The position numbers were made by a program, and so were the translations under genes. The notes under the pieces were generated by a model that was not told where the DNA came from, did no database searches, and saw only the letters and a list, made by a program, of their open reading frames with translations. From Acidobacteriota bacterium (lineage in GTDB: Bacteria > Acidobacteriota > Terriglobia > Terriglobales > Acidobacteriaceae): DNA of 11,196 bases. Numbering within the stretch: the stretch's first letter is position 1; each line of letters opens with the position of its first letter. Of the stretch, positions 1 to 7,447 are shown in pieces. The stretch is from the NCBI GenBank assembly GCA_021781255.1, contig JAJXXG010000382.1, positions 1 through 11,196 of the forward strand, given 5' to 3'.

Positions 1-4
1 AGTG

Positions 5-12
5 CTCCTTCC
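5..12 (-). promoter_or_regulatory. Strong Shine-Dalgarno site for a gene starting just beyond the left edge
   Basis: Read on the minus strand, these bases are GGAAGGAG, an almost ideal ribosome binding site, followed by only four more bases (CACT) before the window ends. With normal spacing, a start codon would fall within the first few bases outside the window. The 47 bases between here and the rsmA stop show no terminator hairpin, so the unseen gene probably continues the uvrC-GNAT-rsmA transcription run. Its identity cannot be told from this window. Confidence 0.6.
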
Positions 13-59
13 GGCGGCGGACGGCCACGTTAACGCTGCCCGTTGCACTCAATCGGAAA

Positions 60-881
60 CTAAGGGGCTGCCTCCTGCAGTGAGGTGGCCCCTTCTGCAT
101 GCAGCGCATGCCACAGCGCTGCGAATCCCTCCAGAGCAAGCGTCTCCGCGCGCGCCTGTGCGGCAATGTGCGCGCGGCTCAGTGCGGCTGCAATCTCCGC
201 CGGCGCAAATCCGGCGGCACGAAGGTTGTTCCCCAGCGTCTTGCGCTTCTGTGCAAAGCACTGGCGCAAAAAGGCAATAAAGGCCTTTTCCGGAACCCCA
301 AGCTCGCTGAACCGTGGCGCGAACCGCCATCGAAATACTGCCGAGTGAACCTTTGGCGGCGGCGAAAACGCTCCCGGCGGCAGTGTGAAAAGCATCTCCA
401 CAGGCCCGTAAAGCTGCACCGTGACTGAAAGCAGTCCATAATCGCGTCCGCCCGGCTGCGCCGTCACGCGATCAGCCACCTCACGCTGCACCATCAGCAC
501 AGCGCGTTCAATCACAGCATGCGCCTCCGCAAGTTTCAGCAGAATGGGCGAGGTGATGTAGTAAGGCAGGTTGCCGGCCACCAGCAGTTGCTCGCCCGCC
601 TCCGCCGCTGCGCCGGCAAAATCGAACGCGAGAATATTTTGTGAAACGATGGTCAGGTTTTTCGCCGGGACCTGCGTGCGAAGTTCCGCTGCAAGTTCCG
701 CGTCCAGTTCTACCGCCAACAAGCGTCCACATCGTGCGGCCAGCGCCTGTGTAATTGCTCCGCGTCCCGGGCCGATTTCCACCACGGTTCGTCCGGCGCA
801 ATTGCCGAGCGCCTGCCCAATGCGCTGGATCGCCTGTGCATCCTGCAGGAAATTCTGTCCGAGGCGCGAGTGTGCGGGCAT
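60..881 (-). CDS. rsmA: 16S rRNA (adenine-1518/1519-N6)-dimethyltransferase RsmA (KsgA)
   Basis: This cytoplasmic SAM-dependent enzyme dimethylates two adjacent adenines in helix 45 of 16S rRNA late in 30S maturation; in many bacteria its loss gives kasugamycin resistance (family knowledge). From the ATG at 881 the protein has 273 residues, the usual size. Visible motifs are the N-terminal GQNFLQD (8-14), SAM motif I VVEIGPGRG (33-41), the acidic end of strand beta-2 (VELD, 57-60), the catalytic NLPY motif (104-107) followed by YITSPIL, and FSPPPKVHS (172-180), all typical of KsgA/Dim1. The reading frame stays open back to a TTG at 923, which would add 14 residues. I prefer ATG 881 because the family normally begins only a few residues before the GQNFL motif. 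Only a weak GAAAG precedes that ATG. It lies 61 bases downstream of the GNAT gene on the same strand and is probably cotranscribed with it. Confidence 0.96.
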   Translation of the reverse strand: MPAHSRLGQNFLQDAQAIQRIGQALGNCAGRTVVEIGPGRGAITQALAARCGRLLAVELDAELAAELRTQVPAKNLTIVSQNILAFDFAGAAAEAGEQLLVAGNLPYYITSPILLKLAEAHAVIERAVLMVQREVADRVTAQPGGRDYGLLSVTVQLYGPVEMLFTLPPGAFSPPPKVHSAVFRWRFAPRFSELGVPEKAFIAFLRQCFAQKRKTLGNNLRAAGFAPAEIAAALSRAHIAAQARAETLALEGFAALWHALHAEGATSLQEAAP

Positions 882-942
882 GGCACTTTCGAGGATAGCT
901 GACCGGCGTGCGGGAGGGCTCAAATGCGGCCCAGGTTCCGAC

Positions 943-1647
943 TCAGTTCCCAGCAGTCTCGTTCTTCAGCACGGTCAGATGCAGATTGCGCCGCAGCGTG
1001 AAGCCCAGAGATTCGTAGATGCGAATTGCTCCGTGGTTCTCCGGCAGAACGTGCAGAAACGGCGTCTTGCCCCGATTGCGGATCTCCTGCATCGCAGCCG
1101 TCATCAACATTCGCGCATAGCCGCGCCCACGCACATCTGGATGAGTGCACACCGCACTCACTTCCACAAACCGTGGCAGGTGCAGCCGCTGGCCGGCCAT
1201 GGCCACCAGCCGTTCGCCCTCAAAGATGCCAAAGAAAGTACCCAGCTCATGCGTGCGTTCGCGAAAAGGGCCGGGTTCCGTCAGGTGCGCCAATTCGAGC
1301 ATCTGCGGCACATCTTCCACTGTCAGCAATCGCATCTGCGGTGCGCCCGATTCCAAATCGCCGGACAATTCGACATCATTGGTTGCAACCATCTGGCTCA
1401 GCATTCCCCTGTGTTCCACCGTCCATCCCGGCGTCGCACCTGGCGGCTCTTCATAGAGCAGCACAAGGCGGCCTCCGGGCTCTGCGAGCGCGTGCAATGC
1501 CTCAAGGCTGTGCGGCAACGGATCTGCCGTGCCGCTCAGAGGGCCAATCGCAGCCGGATAGCGGCGTGCGAGTCCCGCGTCCACGGCAAAGTGGCTGTGT
1601 TCGGTGTGCAGAGCGTGCCAGATCGGATTGTCGAGCGGGCTGGGCAT
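943..1647 (-). CDS. GNAT-family (FR47-like) N-acetyltransferase
   Basis: A 234-residue protein whose C-terminal half is a GCN5-related N-acetyltransferase domain (about 105-230). Motif A, the acetyl-CoA pyrophosphate loop, is visible as HPDVRGRGYA (169-178), matching the R/Q-x-x-G-x-G/A signature after strand beta-4 (FVEVSAVCTHP). Motif B is represented by NHGAIRIYESLGF (204-216), whose Tyr is the usual general acid in this family. The N-terminal 100 residues hold an aromatic- and proline-rich domain of the kind found in two-domain FR47-type GNATs. The substrate cannot be deduced. The start is ATG 1647 with only a weak AGAAG upstream. The gene lies between uvrC (122 bases upstream) and rsmA (61 bases downstream from its preferred start). 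Neighbouring rsmA is a ribosome-modification gene, but a link to ribosomal protein acetylation would be speculation. Confidence 0.88.
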   Translation of the reverse strand: MPSPLDNPIWHALHTEHSHFAVDAGLARRYPAAIGPLSGTADPLPHSLEALHALAEPGGRLVLLYEEPPGATPGWTVEHRGMLSQMVATNDVELSGDLESGAPQMRLLTVEDVPQMLELAHLTEPGPFRERTHELGTFFGIFEGERLVAMAGQRLHLPRFVEVSAVCTHPDVRGRGYARMLMTAAMQEIRNRGKTPFLHVLPENHGAIRIYESLGFTLRRNLHLTVLKNETAGN

Positions 1648-1769
1648 AGTCTTCTGGATGACCTAAGCATAGCGGCGGATACAGAATTCCTGTGCGTTGG
1701 ACGATGCGCGCGGCAGATCGGTATGGAATGGCGGCCCATTAATCGGACAGAGCTTCGGCGTAATAGCCT

Positions 1770-3662
1770 TTAATCCGCAGGCCGTGCTTTATGGAACTGC
1801 TGCCAGATGGCCTCCGCGGTTTTGCGCGGGACCACTGCGGCGAGCGATTCAACTGTCGCCTGCTGAACGTCGCGCAGGCTGCCGAAGTGGGTGAGCAGGC
1901 GCTGGCGGGTTTGTGCGCCCACGCCGGGGATGGTGAGGAGTTCGGAGTCGCGGTCGCGCATGGCTCGGCGCTGGCGATGATAGCCGATGGCGAAGCGGTG
2001 GCTTTCGTCGCGGATGAGCTGAATGAGATGCAGAACGGGTGAACGGCGGTCCAGCACGATGGGCTCATCCTCCGCGCCGTGCAGGTAGATGACCTCTTCC
2101 TTCTTTGCGATGGACGCCAGCGGCTGCGTCGTGAAGCCCAGCGATTCGAGCGCATCGGCCGCGGCATGGAGCTGGCCCAGCCCACCATCGATCAGCACGA
2201 GCGACGGCATCGGCTTGTCTTCATCCTTCAGGCGCTTGTAACGGCGATGCACCACCTCGCGCATGGAAGCAAAGTCGTCCACGCCGAGCACAGTCATCAC
2301 CTTGAACTTGCGATAGGCCTGCTTGTTCATCTTGCCGTCTTCCCACACGACGAGTGAGGCCACAGTCTCCGCGCCCTGGATGTGCGAGATGTCGAAGCAC
2401 TCGATACGTCGCGGTAGCTCGGGCAGCATCAGCGCGTCGGCCAGCGCCTCCTGGATTGCTTTGCGCGAGGGCTCCAGCACGCGGAAGCGCTGCGTGTGGG
2501 ACTGGCGCGCATTCTGTGCGGCGAGATCGACCAGTGAGCGCTTTTCCCCGCGCTGCGGAACGGCCAGCTCCACGCGATGGCCGCTGCGCTCAGCCAGCAG
2601 CGCGGCGAGCGATTCGCGATCGTCGAAGTCGACGGGGACGAGAATGCTGCGCGGAACGTAGTGCTGGTCAATGTAAAGCTGCTTGAGCAGCGCGGAGAAG
2701 AATGGGCCGGGGCGGAATTCGGGATTCGCCGGGGAATTATCAGCCTGCGATTTGGTCTCGGCCTCGACGGATTCCTCCACGGTTGCTTCCAGTAAATCCG
2801 GAAGATCTTCCCAGAAAAACTCGCGCCGGTCGACGATCTTTCCCGCGCGTATGTGGAAGAGATTCACGGCCAGCGCGCCATCCTCGAAGTGGTAGCCAAA
2901 GACGTCAGACTCGTCGCTCTGCTCGGCGGTGGCGATGCGCTGCTTCTCGCTGAGCTGGCGCACCGTGGATAGTTGGTCGCGCAGGCGTGCGGCGGCCTCA
3001 AAGTGCTCAGCCTCGGCTGCCTCCATCATGCGCGCGGTGATTGTCTTTTCGAGCTCCGCGTGACGACCTTCCAGGAAGAGCTGTGCATCGCGCACCGCAT
3101 TGGCATAAATCTCCGGTGTGGTCAGGCCCTCCACGCATGGGCCCAGGCAGCGGTGAATGTAGTACTGCAGGCATGCGCGCGGGTGGTAGCGCGAGAGGTC
3201 CACCTTGCAACTGGGCAACAGAAAGCTGCGATGGATGAGCTCCGCCACGCGGTAGGCGAGGTTACCGGGGAAGTAGGGGCCGTAGTAGGCCCCGCCGTCC
3301 TTGCGCAGCCGCCGCGTAACGAAGACTTTGGGATAGCGGTCCGCAAGTGTGAGCTTCACATAAGGATAGGTCTTGTCATCGCGCAGCAGGATGTTGAACC
3401 GCGGCTTGCGCTGCTTGATGAGGTTGTTTTCCAGCGCCAGCGCCTCATGCTCGTTGGCGACGAGGATGTAGTCGAGGTCAACCGCTTCGCGCATCAGGGA
3501 GCCGGTTTTGGCGTTTGCCTGTGACGCTTCCAGCAGGTAGGACCGTACCCGCGCACGCAGGTTCTTCGCCTTGCCGACGTAGATGACCTCATCCTCGGCG
3601 TTTTTGTAGAGATACACGCCGGGCTGGGTGGGTAATGTCCGGATTTTCTCGTGGATATCCAT
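1770..3662 (-). CDS. uvrC: Excinuclease ABC subunit C (UvrC)
   Basis: UvrC makes both incisions in nucleotide excision repair once UvrA/UvrB have marked the lesion. The 630-residue protein has the full domain order. The GIY-YIG nuclease (about 12-95) shows GVY at 15-17, YVG at 28-30, an Arg in NLRARVRSYL near 38, and the catalytic-type Glu in LENNLIK at 78; it makes the 3' cut. A cysteine cluster follows (C152, C164, C172, C176), with the spacing of the 4Fe-4S cluster ligands described in E. coli UvrC. Next come the UVR domain that contacts UvrB (about 203-238) and the RNase H-like nuclease with its DDH triad, D424 (FDISHIQG), D492 (LIDGGLGQ) and H555 (DESHRFAI), for the 5' cut. The C-terminal helix-hairpin-helix starts at LLTIPGVG (about 575-608). 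All key residues are present, so the protein should be active. The start is ATG 3662, with no good Shine-Dalgarno. It is the first gene of the minus-strand run and faces the OmpA-type gene. Confidence 0.98.
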   Translation of the reverse strand: MDIHEKIRTLPTQPGVYLYKNAEDEVIYVGKAKNLRARVRSYLLEASQANAKTGSLMREAVDLDYILVANEHEALALENNLIKQRKPRFNILLRDDKTYPYVKLTLADRYPKVFVTRRLRKDGGAYYGPYFPGNLAYRVAELIHRSFLLPSCKVDLSRYHPRACLQYYIHRCLGPCVEGLTTPEIYANAVRDAQLFLEGRHAELEKTITARMMEAAEAEHFEAAARLRDQLSTVRQLSEKQRIATAEQSDESDVFGYHFEDGALAVNLFHIRAGKIVDRREFFWEDLPDLLEATVEESVEAETKSQADNSPANPEFRPGPFFSALLKQLYIDQHYVPRSILVPVDFDDRESLAALLAERSGHRVELAVPQRGEKRSLVDLAAQNARQSHTQRFRVLEPSRKAIQEALADALMLPELPRRIECFDISHIQGAETVASLVVWEDGKMNKQAYRKFKVMTVLGVDDFASMREVVHRRYKRLKDEDKPMPSLVLIDGGLGQLHAAADALESLGFTTQPLASIAKKEEVIYLHGAEDEPIVLDRRSPVLHLIQLIRDESHRFAIGYHRQRRAMRDRDSELLTIPGVGAQTRQRLLTHFGSLRDVQQATVESLAAVVPRKTAEAIWQQFHKARPAD

Positions 3663-3770
3663 TGTGCGAGTTCAGAGCGGCGGAGGGCGAGGTGCAAGGT
3701 CTGCCGTTGCCCATTGTCCTAGGATAGCGGCTGGGGGAATTTGGCGGCGGTGCGACAGAATTTGCCGAGA

Positions 3771-3796
3771 AATCCTTACAGGGATGCGTAAGAATT
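3771..3796. promoter_or_regulatory. 26-bp imperfect dyad, operator-like, between uvrC and the OmpA-type gene
   Basis: The half-sites are AATCCTTAC (3771-3779) and GTAAGAATT (3788-3796). They are reverse complements at 8 of 9 positions and are separated by 8 bases. This arrangement resembles the binding site of a dimeric repressor or activator. It lies about 110 bases upstream of the uvrC start and about 195 bases upstream of the OmpA-type gene, so either could be the target. There is no T-run, so it is not a terminator. The protein that would bind is unknown. Confidence 0.4.
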
Positions 3797-3978
3797 ACAC
3801 GGTCTTTGCGGGCTAGGTAGCTAGCGGCTCATGAACCAAAGGCTTCAAAAACAATACTTTAAACCGGGACTTCAGTTTGGCCATACGTGTGCACACAATC
3901 AGAGCGAGAGAAGAATACTGCCGCTGTGGTATCAGATTTATCTCCAGGTCTAAACGCAAAATGCAAAGGCGGCGGAAA

Positions 3979-3984
3979 GAAGGA
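3979..3984 (+). promoter_or_regulatory. Shine-Dalgarno site that fixes a GTG start for the OmpA-type gene
   Basis: GAAGGA lies six bases before the GTG at 3991. Neither upstream in-frame ATG (3877, 3961) has a comparable site, and starting at the GTG leaves a compact signal peptide. This is the main evidence for the chosen start. Confidence 0.75.
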
Positions 3985-3990
3985 ACGAAG

Positions 3991-4722
3991 GTGACCAAAC
4001 GACTGGGATTTTGGATGGCGACTGCAGCTGTCGCGGTGCTGAGCACGACAGGCTGCGCAACGAAGAAGTGGGTACACACGCAAACGGCACCGCTGATTGA
4101 GCACACCGGCCAACTGGAACAGAAGACGGCGGCAAACGGTCGCGAAATTCGTGACGTGGACCAGAGGGCGCAGTCCGGAATAAACCAAGCCCAGGGCGCT
4201 GCGAACACGGCCAACCAGAACGCGCAGAGTGCTGCGCAGGCGGCGACTAGCGCTACGACAGCGGCCAACGATGCCGTAAATCGCGCCGACTCGCTCGACA
4301 GCGTGGTGAAGGGATTGGACAACTACAAGCAGGTGGCTGACGTGACGGTTCACTTTGGCTTCGACAAGTCAGTTCTGACCGACGATGCGAAGGACAAGCT
4401 TGACCAGTTTGCATCACAGCTTGCCTCCACCAATAACTACATTCTCGAAGTGACCGGCGGAACCGACTCGACGGGCTCAAAGCAATACAACTATGAGTTG
4501 AGCCAGCGCCGCGCGGATGCGGTGGTGCAGTACCTGGCGTCGAAGTATGGGGTTGCGCCGCACCGCTTTTATCTCATCGGTATCGGCAAGGATGAGGAAG
4601 TCGCGACGAACTCCACTGCGGCAGGGCGCAAGAAGAACCGTCGTGTGGAAGTGCAGCTGCTCACGAACATGAGCACCGGCGCTAACCAGACTGCAGCGGC
4701 GACGCCGACCGGCGGACGATAG
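3991..4722 (+). CDS. OmpA-family peptidoglycan-binding lipoprotein (Pal-like)
   Basis: A 243-residue envelope protein. The N-terminus has two basic residues, a hydrophobic core (FWMATAAVAVL) and STTGC with the Cys at residue 22. This looks like a lipoprotein signal, although -3 is Thr rather than the usual Leu. Residues about 30-110 form an Ala/Gln/Asn-rich, probably helical linker, heptad-like and reminiscent of Lpp-type stalks. Residues about 117-225 are an OmpA C-terminal domain: VTVHFGFDKSVL opens it, TDSTGS carries the conserved Asp (D159), NYELSQRRADAVVQYL carries the conserved Arg (R173), and GRKKNRRVEV closes it. These Asp and Arg residues are the ones that contact diaminopimelate in OmpA/Pal. 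The likely role is tethering the outer membrane to the cell wall. No tol genes are adjacent, so I do not call it pal. Frames open upstream to ATG 3961 and 3877, but the Shine-Dalgarno site favours GTG 3991. A terminator follows. Confidence 0.9.
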   Translation: MTKRLGFWMATAAVAVLSTTGCATKKWVHTQTAPLIEHTGQLEQKTAANGREIRDVDQRAQSGINQAQGAANTANQNAQSAAQAATSATTAANDAVNRADSLDSVVKGLDNYKQVADVTVHFGFDKSVLTDDAKDKLDQFASQLASTNNYILEVTGGTDSTGSKQYNYELSQRRADAVVQYLASKYGVAPHRFYLIGIGKDEEVATNSTAAGRKKNRRVEVQLLTNMSTGANQTAAATPTGGR

Positions 4723-4773
4723 ATCCCAGCGCCGGACTTTGGCGCAGGAAACAAGGCACAAGCCACGAAACAG

Positions 4774-4809
4774 CGGCCTCGGACGGATGTCCGGGGCCGT
4801 CGTCTTTTA
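4774..4809 (+). terminator. Rho-independent terminator after the OmpA-type gene
   Basis: An 11-bp stem, CGGCCTCGGAC (4774-4784) with GTCCGGGGCCG (4789-4799), pairs throughout with one T-G wobble and a GGAT loop. A T-rich tract (TCGTCTTTT) follows on the plus strand. It sits 52 bases after the OmpA-type stop codon and just before the convergent pyrE stop. On the minus strand only a weak T-tract (TGTTTCG) follows, so a role for pyrE is possible but weaker. Confidence 0.9.
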
Positions 4810-4815
4810 TAGATC

Positions 4816-5430
4816 TCAGGACTGAATTTGAGGAAGCTGGCGGAGGTGCTCGGCACGCACCTGATTCGCGGTGAACAGCGCATAGAATGGCGCTCCCTGC
4901 GCCGCAGCTTCCACGGCAGGCCTGCCATTGGCCTCTTCGCGCTCCACAATGCACACAGCGGCTGCGACAACCATGCCTGCCTCCTTCGCGGCCTGGATAG
5001 CGTTGATGGTGGAGGCGCCGGTGGTGCAGACGTCGTCCACGATTACCACTCGCGCGCCCTCATGGCAAAAGCCCTCAATGCGGCGTCCAGTGCCGTGCGC
5101 TTTCTCCGCCTTGCGCACAAGGAAGCCGTGCAGCAGAGGAGCTGCAGAATTTTGTTGCGCGCGCCAGGCGCTGGCCGTGGCCACATTGGAGACAATCGGA
5201 TCGGCGCCCATTGTGAGTCCGCCCACGGCTTCGGCCGCCACATTGTGCTCTTCCAGCAGTTCCAGAATCGCGTGTCCGGTCAGGCGGCCGCCTTCCGCAT
5301 GGAGCGTTGTGGTCCGGCAGTCAATGTAGTAGTCGCTGGTGCCGCCGGAGGACAGCTTGAACTGGCCCAGGCGGAAACTGGTGCGGGCCAGAAGGGAAAG
5401 AAGCTGTTGCGCATGTGTTGGGGTGGTCAT
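4816..5430 (-). CDS. pyrE: Orotate phosphoribosyltransferase (PyrE)
   Basis: PyrE joins orotate to PRPP to give orotidine 5'-monophosphate, the fifth step of pyrimidine synthesis, in the cytoplasm. From ATG 5430 the protein has 204 residues, in the family range. Signature segments are FKLSSGGTSDYYID (24-37, orotate/PRPP contacts), GGLTMGADPI (70-79), the mobile catalytic loop VRKAEKAHGTGRRIEG (105-120) and the PRPP-binding motif VVIVDDVCTTGAS (128-140) with its paired acidic residues D132 and D133. The frame is open upstream to 5559, but that would overlap the clcA end and add a non-homologous extension, so ATG 5430 is chosen; no strong Shine-Dalgarno precedes it. It starts 37 bases after the clcA stop on the same strand and may be cotranscribed. 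No other pyr gene is nearby. Confidence 0.96.
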   Translation of the reverse strand: MTTPTHAQQLLSLLARTSFRLGQFKLSSGGTSDYYIDCRTTTLHAEGGRLTGHAILELLEEHNVAAEAVGGLTMGADPIVSNVATASAWRAQQNSAAPLLHGFLVRKAEKAHGTGRRIEGFCHEGARVVIVDDVCTTGASTINAIQAAKEAGMVVAAAVCIVEREEANGRPAVEAAAQGAPFYALFTANQVRAEHLRQLPQIQS

Positions 5431-5467
5431 CAGGCTGATTGTAACGGAGCCAACGGGGACGCAATGG

Positions 5468-7186
5468 CTAGGATGCCTGGGCGAGGCTCGCTTTTTGTTG
5501 CACAGCGGAGGGATGAGAAAGATGCTTGGACAACTCTGTTTGTGCGGAACGGTTGGCAATGATCAGCAGTCGGTCGCCGGGCTGCAACACCGTTTGTGGA
5601 CGCGGAAAGATGACCGTGGTGCCGCGAACGAGCGCGACAAGGCGCGCGCTGGGGATAGTTTTTTGAATGGCGCAGCTCTCCACGGATTTTCCGGTCCACG
5701 GGCTTTCAGGCCGCAGTGCGCCCGCCGTGATCTGGAGGTCTTCCGGCAGGTCAAGCGCGACGCCCGACTGAAGCATCGCGGCAAGTTCGAGGTGCGACAT
5801 CTGTGGAGGTAGGGCGACATTGCCTTTGTTGAGAAGCTCAAGTGCGATTTCAACCTGCTCGGTACGATGGGCAGGTGAATCGAGACGGCCTGCCACCTGG
5901 CCTTCGTAGAGACTGTCGTATTTGCAGAAGACGACGAGACGGTTATGGACCACGAAGCTGAGCATTACGGCGAGCGCCGCGGGTACTAGAAGCTGATAGC
6001 CACCGGTCATTTCCGCCACCATCAGAAGAGCAGCGATAGGGACGCGCGCCGCGCCGCTGAAGACGGCCGCCATGCCAACAACGACCAGTCCTGCTGCAGG
6101 CTGGTGAGCGACGGCGGCAAAGATGCCGCCGAGCATGGCGCCGATGAAGAGACTGGGAGCAAAGACGCCGCCGGATCCGCCTGAGGAAACAGTGAATGCC
6201 ATGGCGAGCATCTTTGCGGCGAGGAGCAGAAGAAGAAGCCGGAAAGCGAGCTGGCCGTTGATGGCTTCCTGAATCCAGCCATAGCCGCCGCCGAGAATCT
6301 GAGGGAGAACGAGCGCCATACAGCCGAGCAAAAGTCCACCGATGGCCGGCTTGATCCAGGGCGGAATGCGCAGCGCGAGAAATGCGTCGCGAATACGGTA
6401 GAAAACCTCAGGCAGCACGGTGCCCACGATTCCGCTTGCGATGCCGAGGGCGGTGTACCAGCCATAATCGATGATGCCCCGCGGTGCGGTTTGCGCAGAG
6501 ATGCTGAACAGCGGCTCCCAACCGACGAAGAGTCCGTTGACCATGTAAGCCACAACGGCTGCGAGCATGCAGTGGAGGAGCGCTTCAGCTTCGAATTCGA
6601 TGCCGCCGTAAAGAACCTCTACGGCAAAAAGTGCAGTGCCGATGGGCGAGCGGAAGATGGCCGAAAGGCCCGCCGCCATGCCCATGAGGACGATGAGGCG
6701 CTTTTCGCGAACAGGGCGATGGAGAAGATCCGAGTAGATGGAGCCCACACCCGCGGCGATGAGTGCGGTAGGACCTTCCCGGCCGGCAGAGCCACCGGAG
6801 CCGATGGTGATGGCCGATGCCAGCATTTTCACAGGCGCAACGCGGGCGCGGATGGCGCCGCCGGTCCAATGCAGGGCCTTTACCACAGTGTCTGTGCCGT
6901 GGCCTTCAGTCTCAGGTGCCAGCTTGTAGACGAGGATGCCGGAGATCAGTCCGCCAATGGTGGTGACGAGTGGAATAAGCCAAAGACCATGCGGGCCAAT
7001 CGACTCAGTGAGAACGCTTCCGTCCGTGGGAAGGCCGGGTGGATGATAGCCGGCAACAAAGCCGAGGAATAGATGGCTGCAAACTCGCAGGAGCCAGGCA
7101 AAGAGTTGCGCACTCAGGCCGCCAATGACACCGAGTACCAGAGAATCGAGAAGCAGTCTCGGGTTGTCGTTGCTTTCTACGGCCAC
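5468..7186 (-). CDS. clcA: CLC-family chloride channel/transporter with C-terminal TrkA_C-like domain
   Basis: A polytopic inner-membrane protein of about 572 residues. The CLC core (about 10-430) has the signature GSAGREGP, with the gating Glu at 137 (E. coli ClcA E148), SSGGSGGVFAP (334-344, second anion-coordinating loop) and Tyr427 in the position of Y445. Two departures are visible. The helix-D motif GSGIP reads GHGTD (Ser107 replaced by His96). The intracellular proton glutamate E203 aligns with Val191 (FAVEVL against FIIEEM). The cytoplasmic tail has no CBS pair; residues about 486-556 instead resemble a TrkA_C/RCK_C ligand-binding domain (PWTGKSV ... LQPGDRLLII). The frame is open far upstream to 7603, but those residues are not CLC-like. 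I start at GTG 7186, preceded by AAGG eight bases upstream; GTG 7192 is an alternative. It precedes pyrE by 37 bases. A decayed universal stress gene lies upstream in the opposite direction. Confidence 0.92.
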   Translation of the reverse strand: MAVESNDNPRLLLDSLVLGVIGGLSAQLFAWLLRVCSHLFLGFVAGYHPPGLPTDGSVLTESIGPHGLWLIPLVTTIGGLISGILVYKLAPETEGHGTDTVVKALHWTGGAIRARVAPVKMLASAITIGSGGSAGREGPTALIAAGVGSIYSDLLHRPVREKRLIVLMGMAAGLSAIFRSPIGTALFAVEVLYGGIEFEAEALLHCMLAAVVAYMVNGLFVGWEPLFSISAQTAPRGIIDYGWYTALGIASGIVGTVLPEVFYRIRDAFLALRIPPWIKPAIGGLLLGCMALVLPQILGGGYGWIQEAINGQLAFRLLLLLLAAKMLAMAFTVSSGGSGGVFAPSLFIGAMLGGIFAAVAHQPAAGLVVVGMAAVFSGAARVPIAALLMVAEMTGGYQLLVPAALAVMLSFVVHNRLVVFCKYDSLYEGQVAGRLDSPAHRTEQVEIALELLNKGNVALPPQMSHLELAAMLQSGVALDLPEDLQITAGALRPESPWTGKSVESCAIQKTIPSARLVALVRGTTVIFPRPQTVLQPGDRLLIIANRSAQTELSKHLSHPSAVQQKASLAQAS

Positions 7187-7447
7187 TCTCACCGCCTTGC
7201 ACTGAAATAGTTCTAACGAAACGCAGGGCTCATGATTTGAAGGCGCACTAAGAAAATTCGCGCATACTCTTGGAGGCAAACTGCCTTTGTCCCCAACGAT
7301 ACGCCATCTGATTGCATAGGGAAGTGCGGTGTGGAGCATGGAGCGTGAGTGCGCGCAGGTGCGCTGCGAGTGCTGCAATCGTGCCCGATGATGCTGACGC
7401 GCCTGGCGCATGTGAAGCGGCGGATATAACGGTGATGCCCTGATTGA

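Larger units (their letters stand above)
3663..3990. other. Divergent intergenic region, uvrC / OmpA-type lipoprotein
   Basis: This 328-base stretch holds the 5' regions of two divergent genes. It contains the 26-bp dyad at 3771-3796 and a perfect 10-bp palindrome, GTGTGCACAC, at 3887-3896. A TATCCT hexamer on the minus strand (3721-3726) could be a -10 element for uvrC, but no convincing -35 accompanies it. On the plus strand I found no hexamer pair good enough to call a promoter for the OmpA-type gene. A reading frame open from 3877 runs into that gene, but the ribosome binding site argues for a later start. The middle portion is visibly more AT-rich than the flanking genes, as expected for a promoter region. 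Confidence 0.6.

Noticed and set aside
571..1773. 400-codon open frame on the plus strand across rsmA and the GNAT gene
   Set aside because: It is antisense to two genes with clear family motifs. The Arg/Ala/Ser/His-rich translation has no domain, and such long shadows are common in GC-rich DNA.
2973..3524. 183-codon plus-strand open frame inside uvrC
   Set aside because: It lies wholly antisense to the conserved N-terminal half of UvrC and its translation resembles no family; a shadow of codon bias.
3815..3850. tRNA-like string (GGTAGCT...GGCTCAT) resembling part of initiator tRNA-Met
   Set aside because: The would-be anticodon stem does not pair, and no acceptor stem or T-loop surrounds it. 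Treated as chance similarity.
3887..3896. Perfect 10-bp palindrome GTGTGCACAC upstream of the OmpA-type gene
   Set aside because: It is short, cannot be extended on either side and has no second copy seen in the window; not enough to call an operator.
5431..5559. Upstream extension of pyrE to 5559
   Set aside because: It would overlap the end of clcA and add 43 residues not found in PyrE proteins; the ATG at 5430 gives the normal length.
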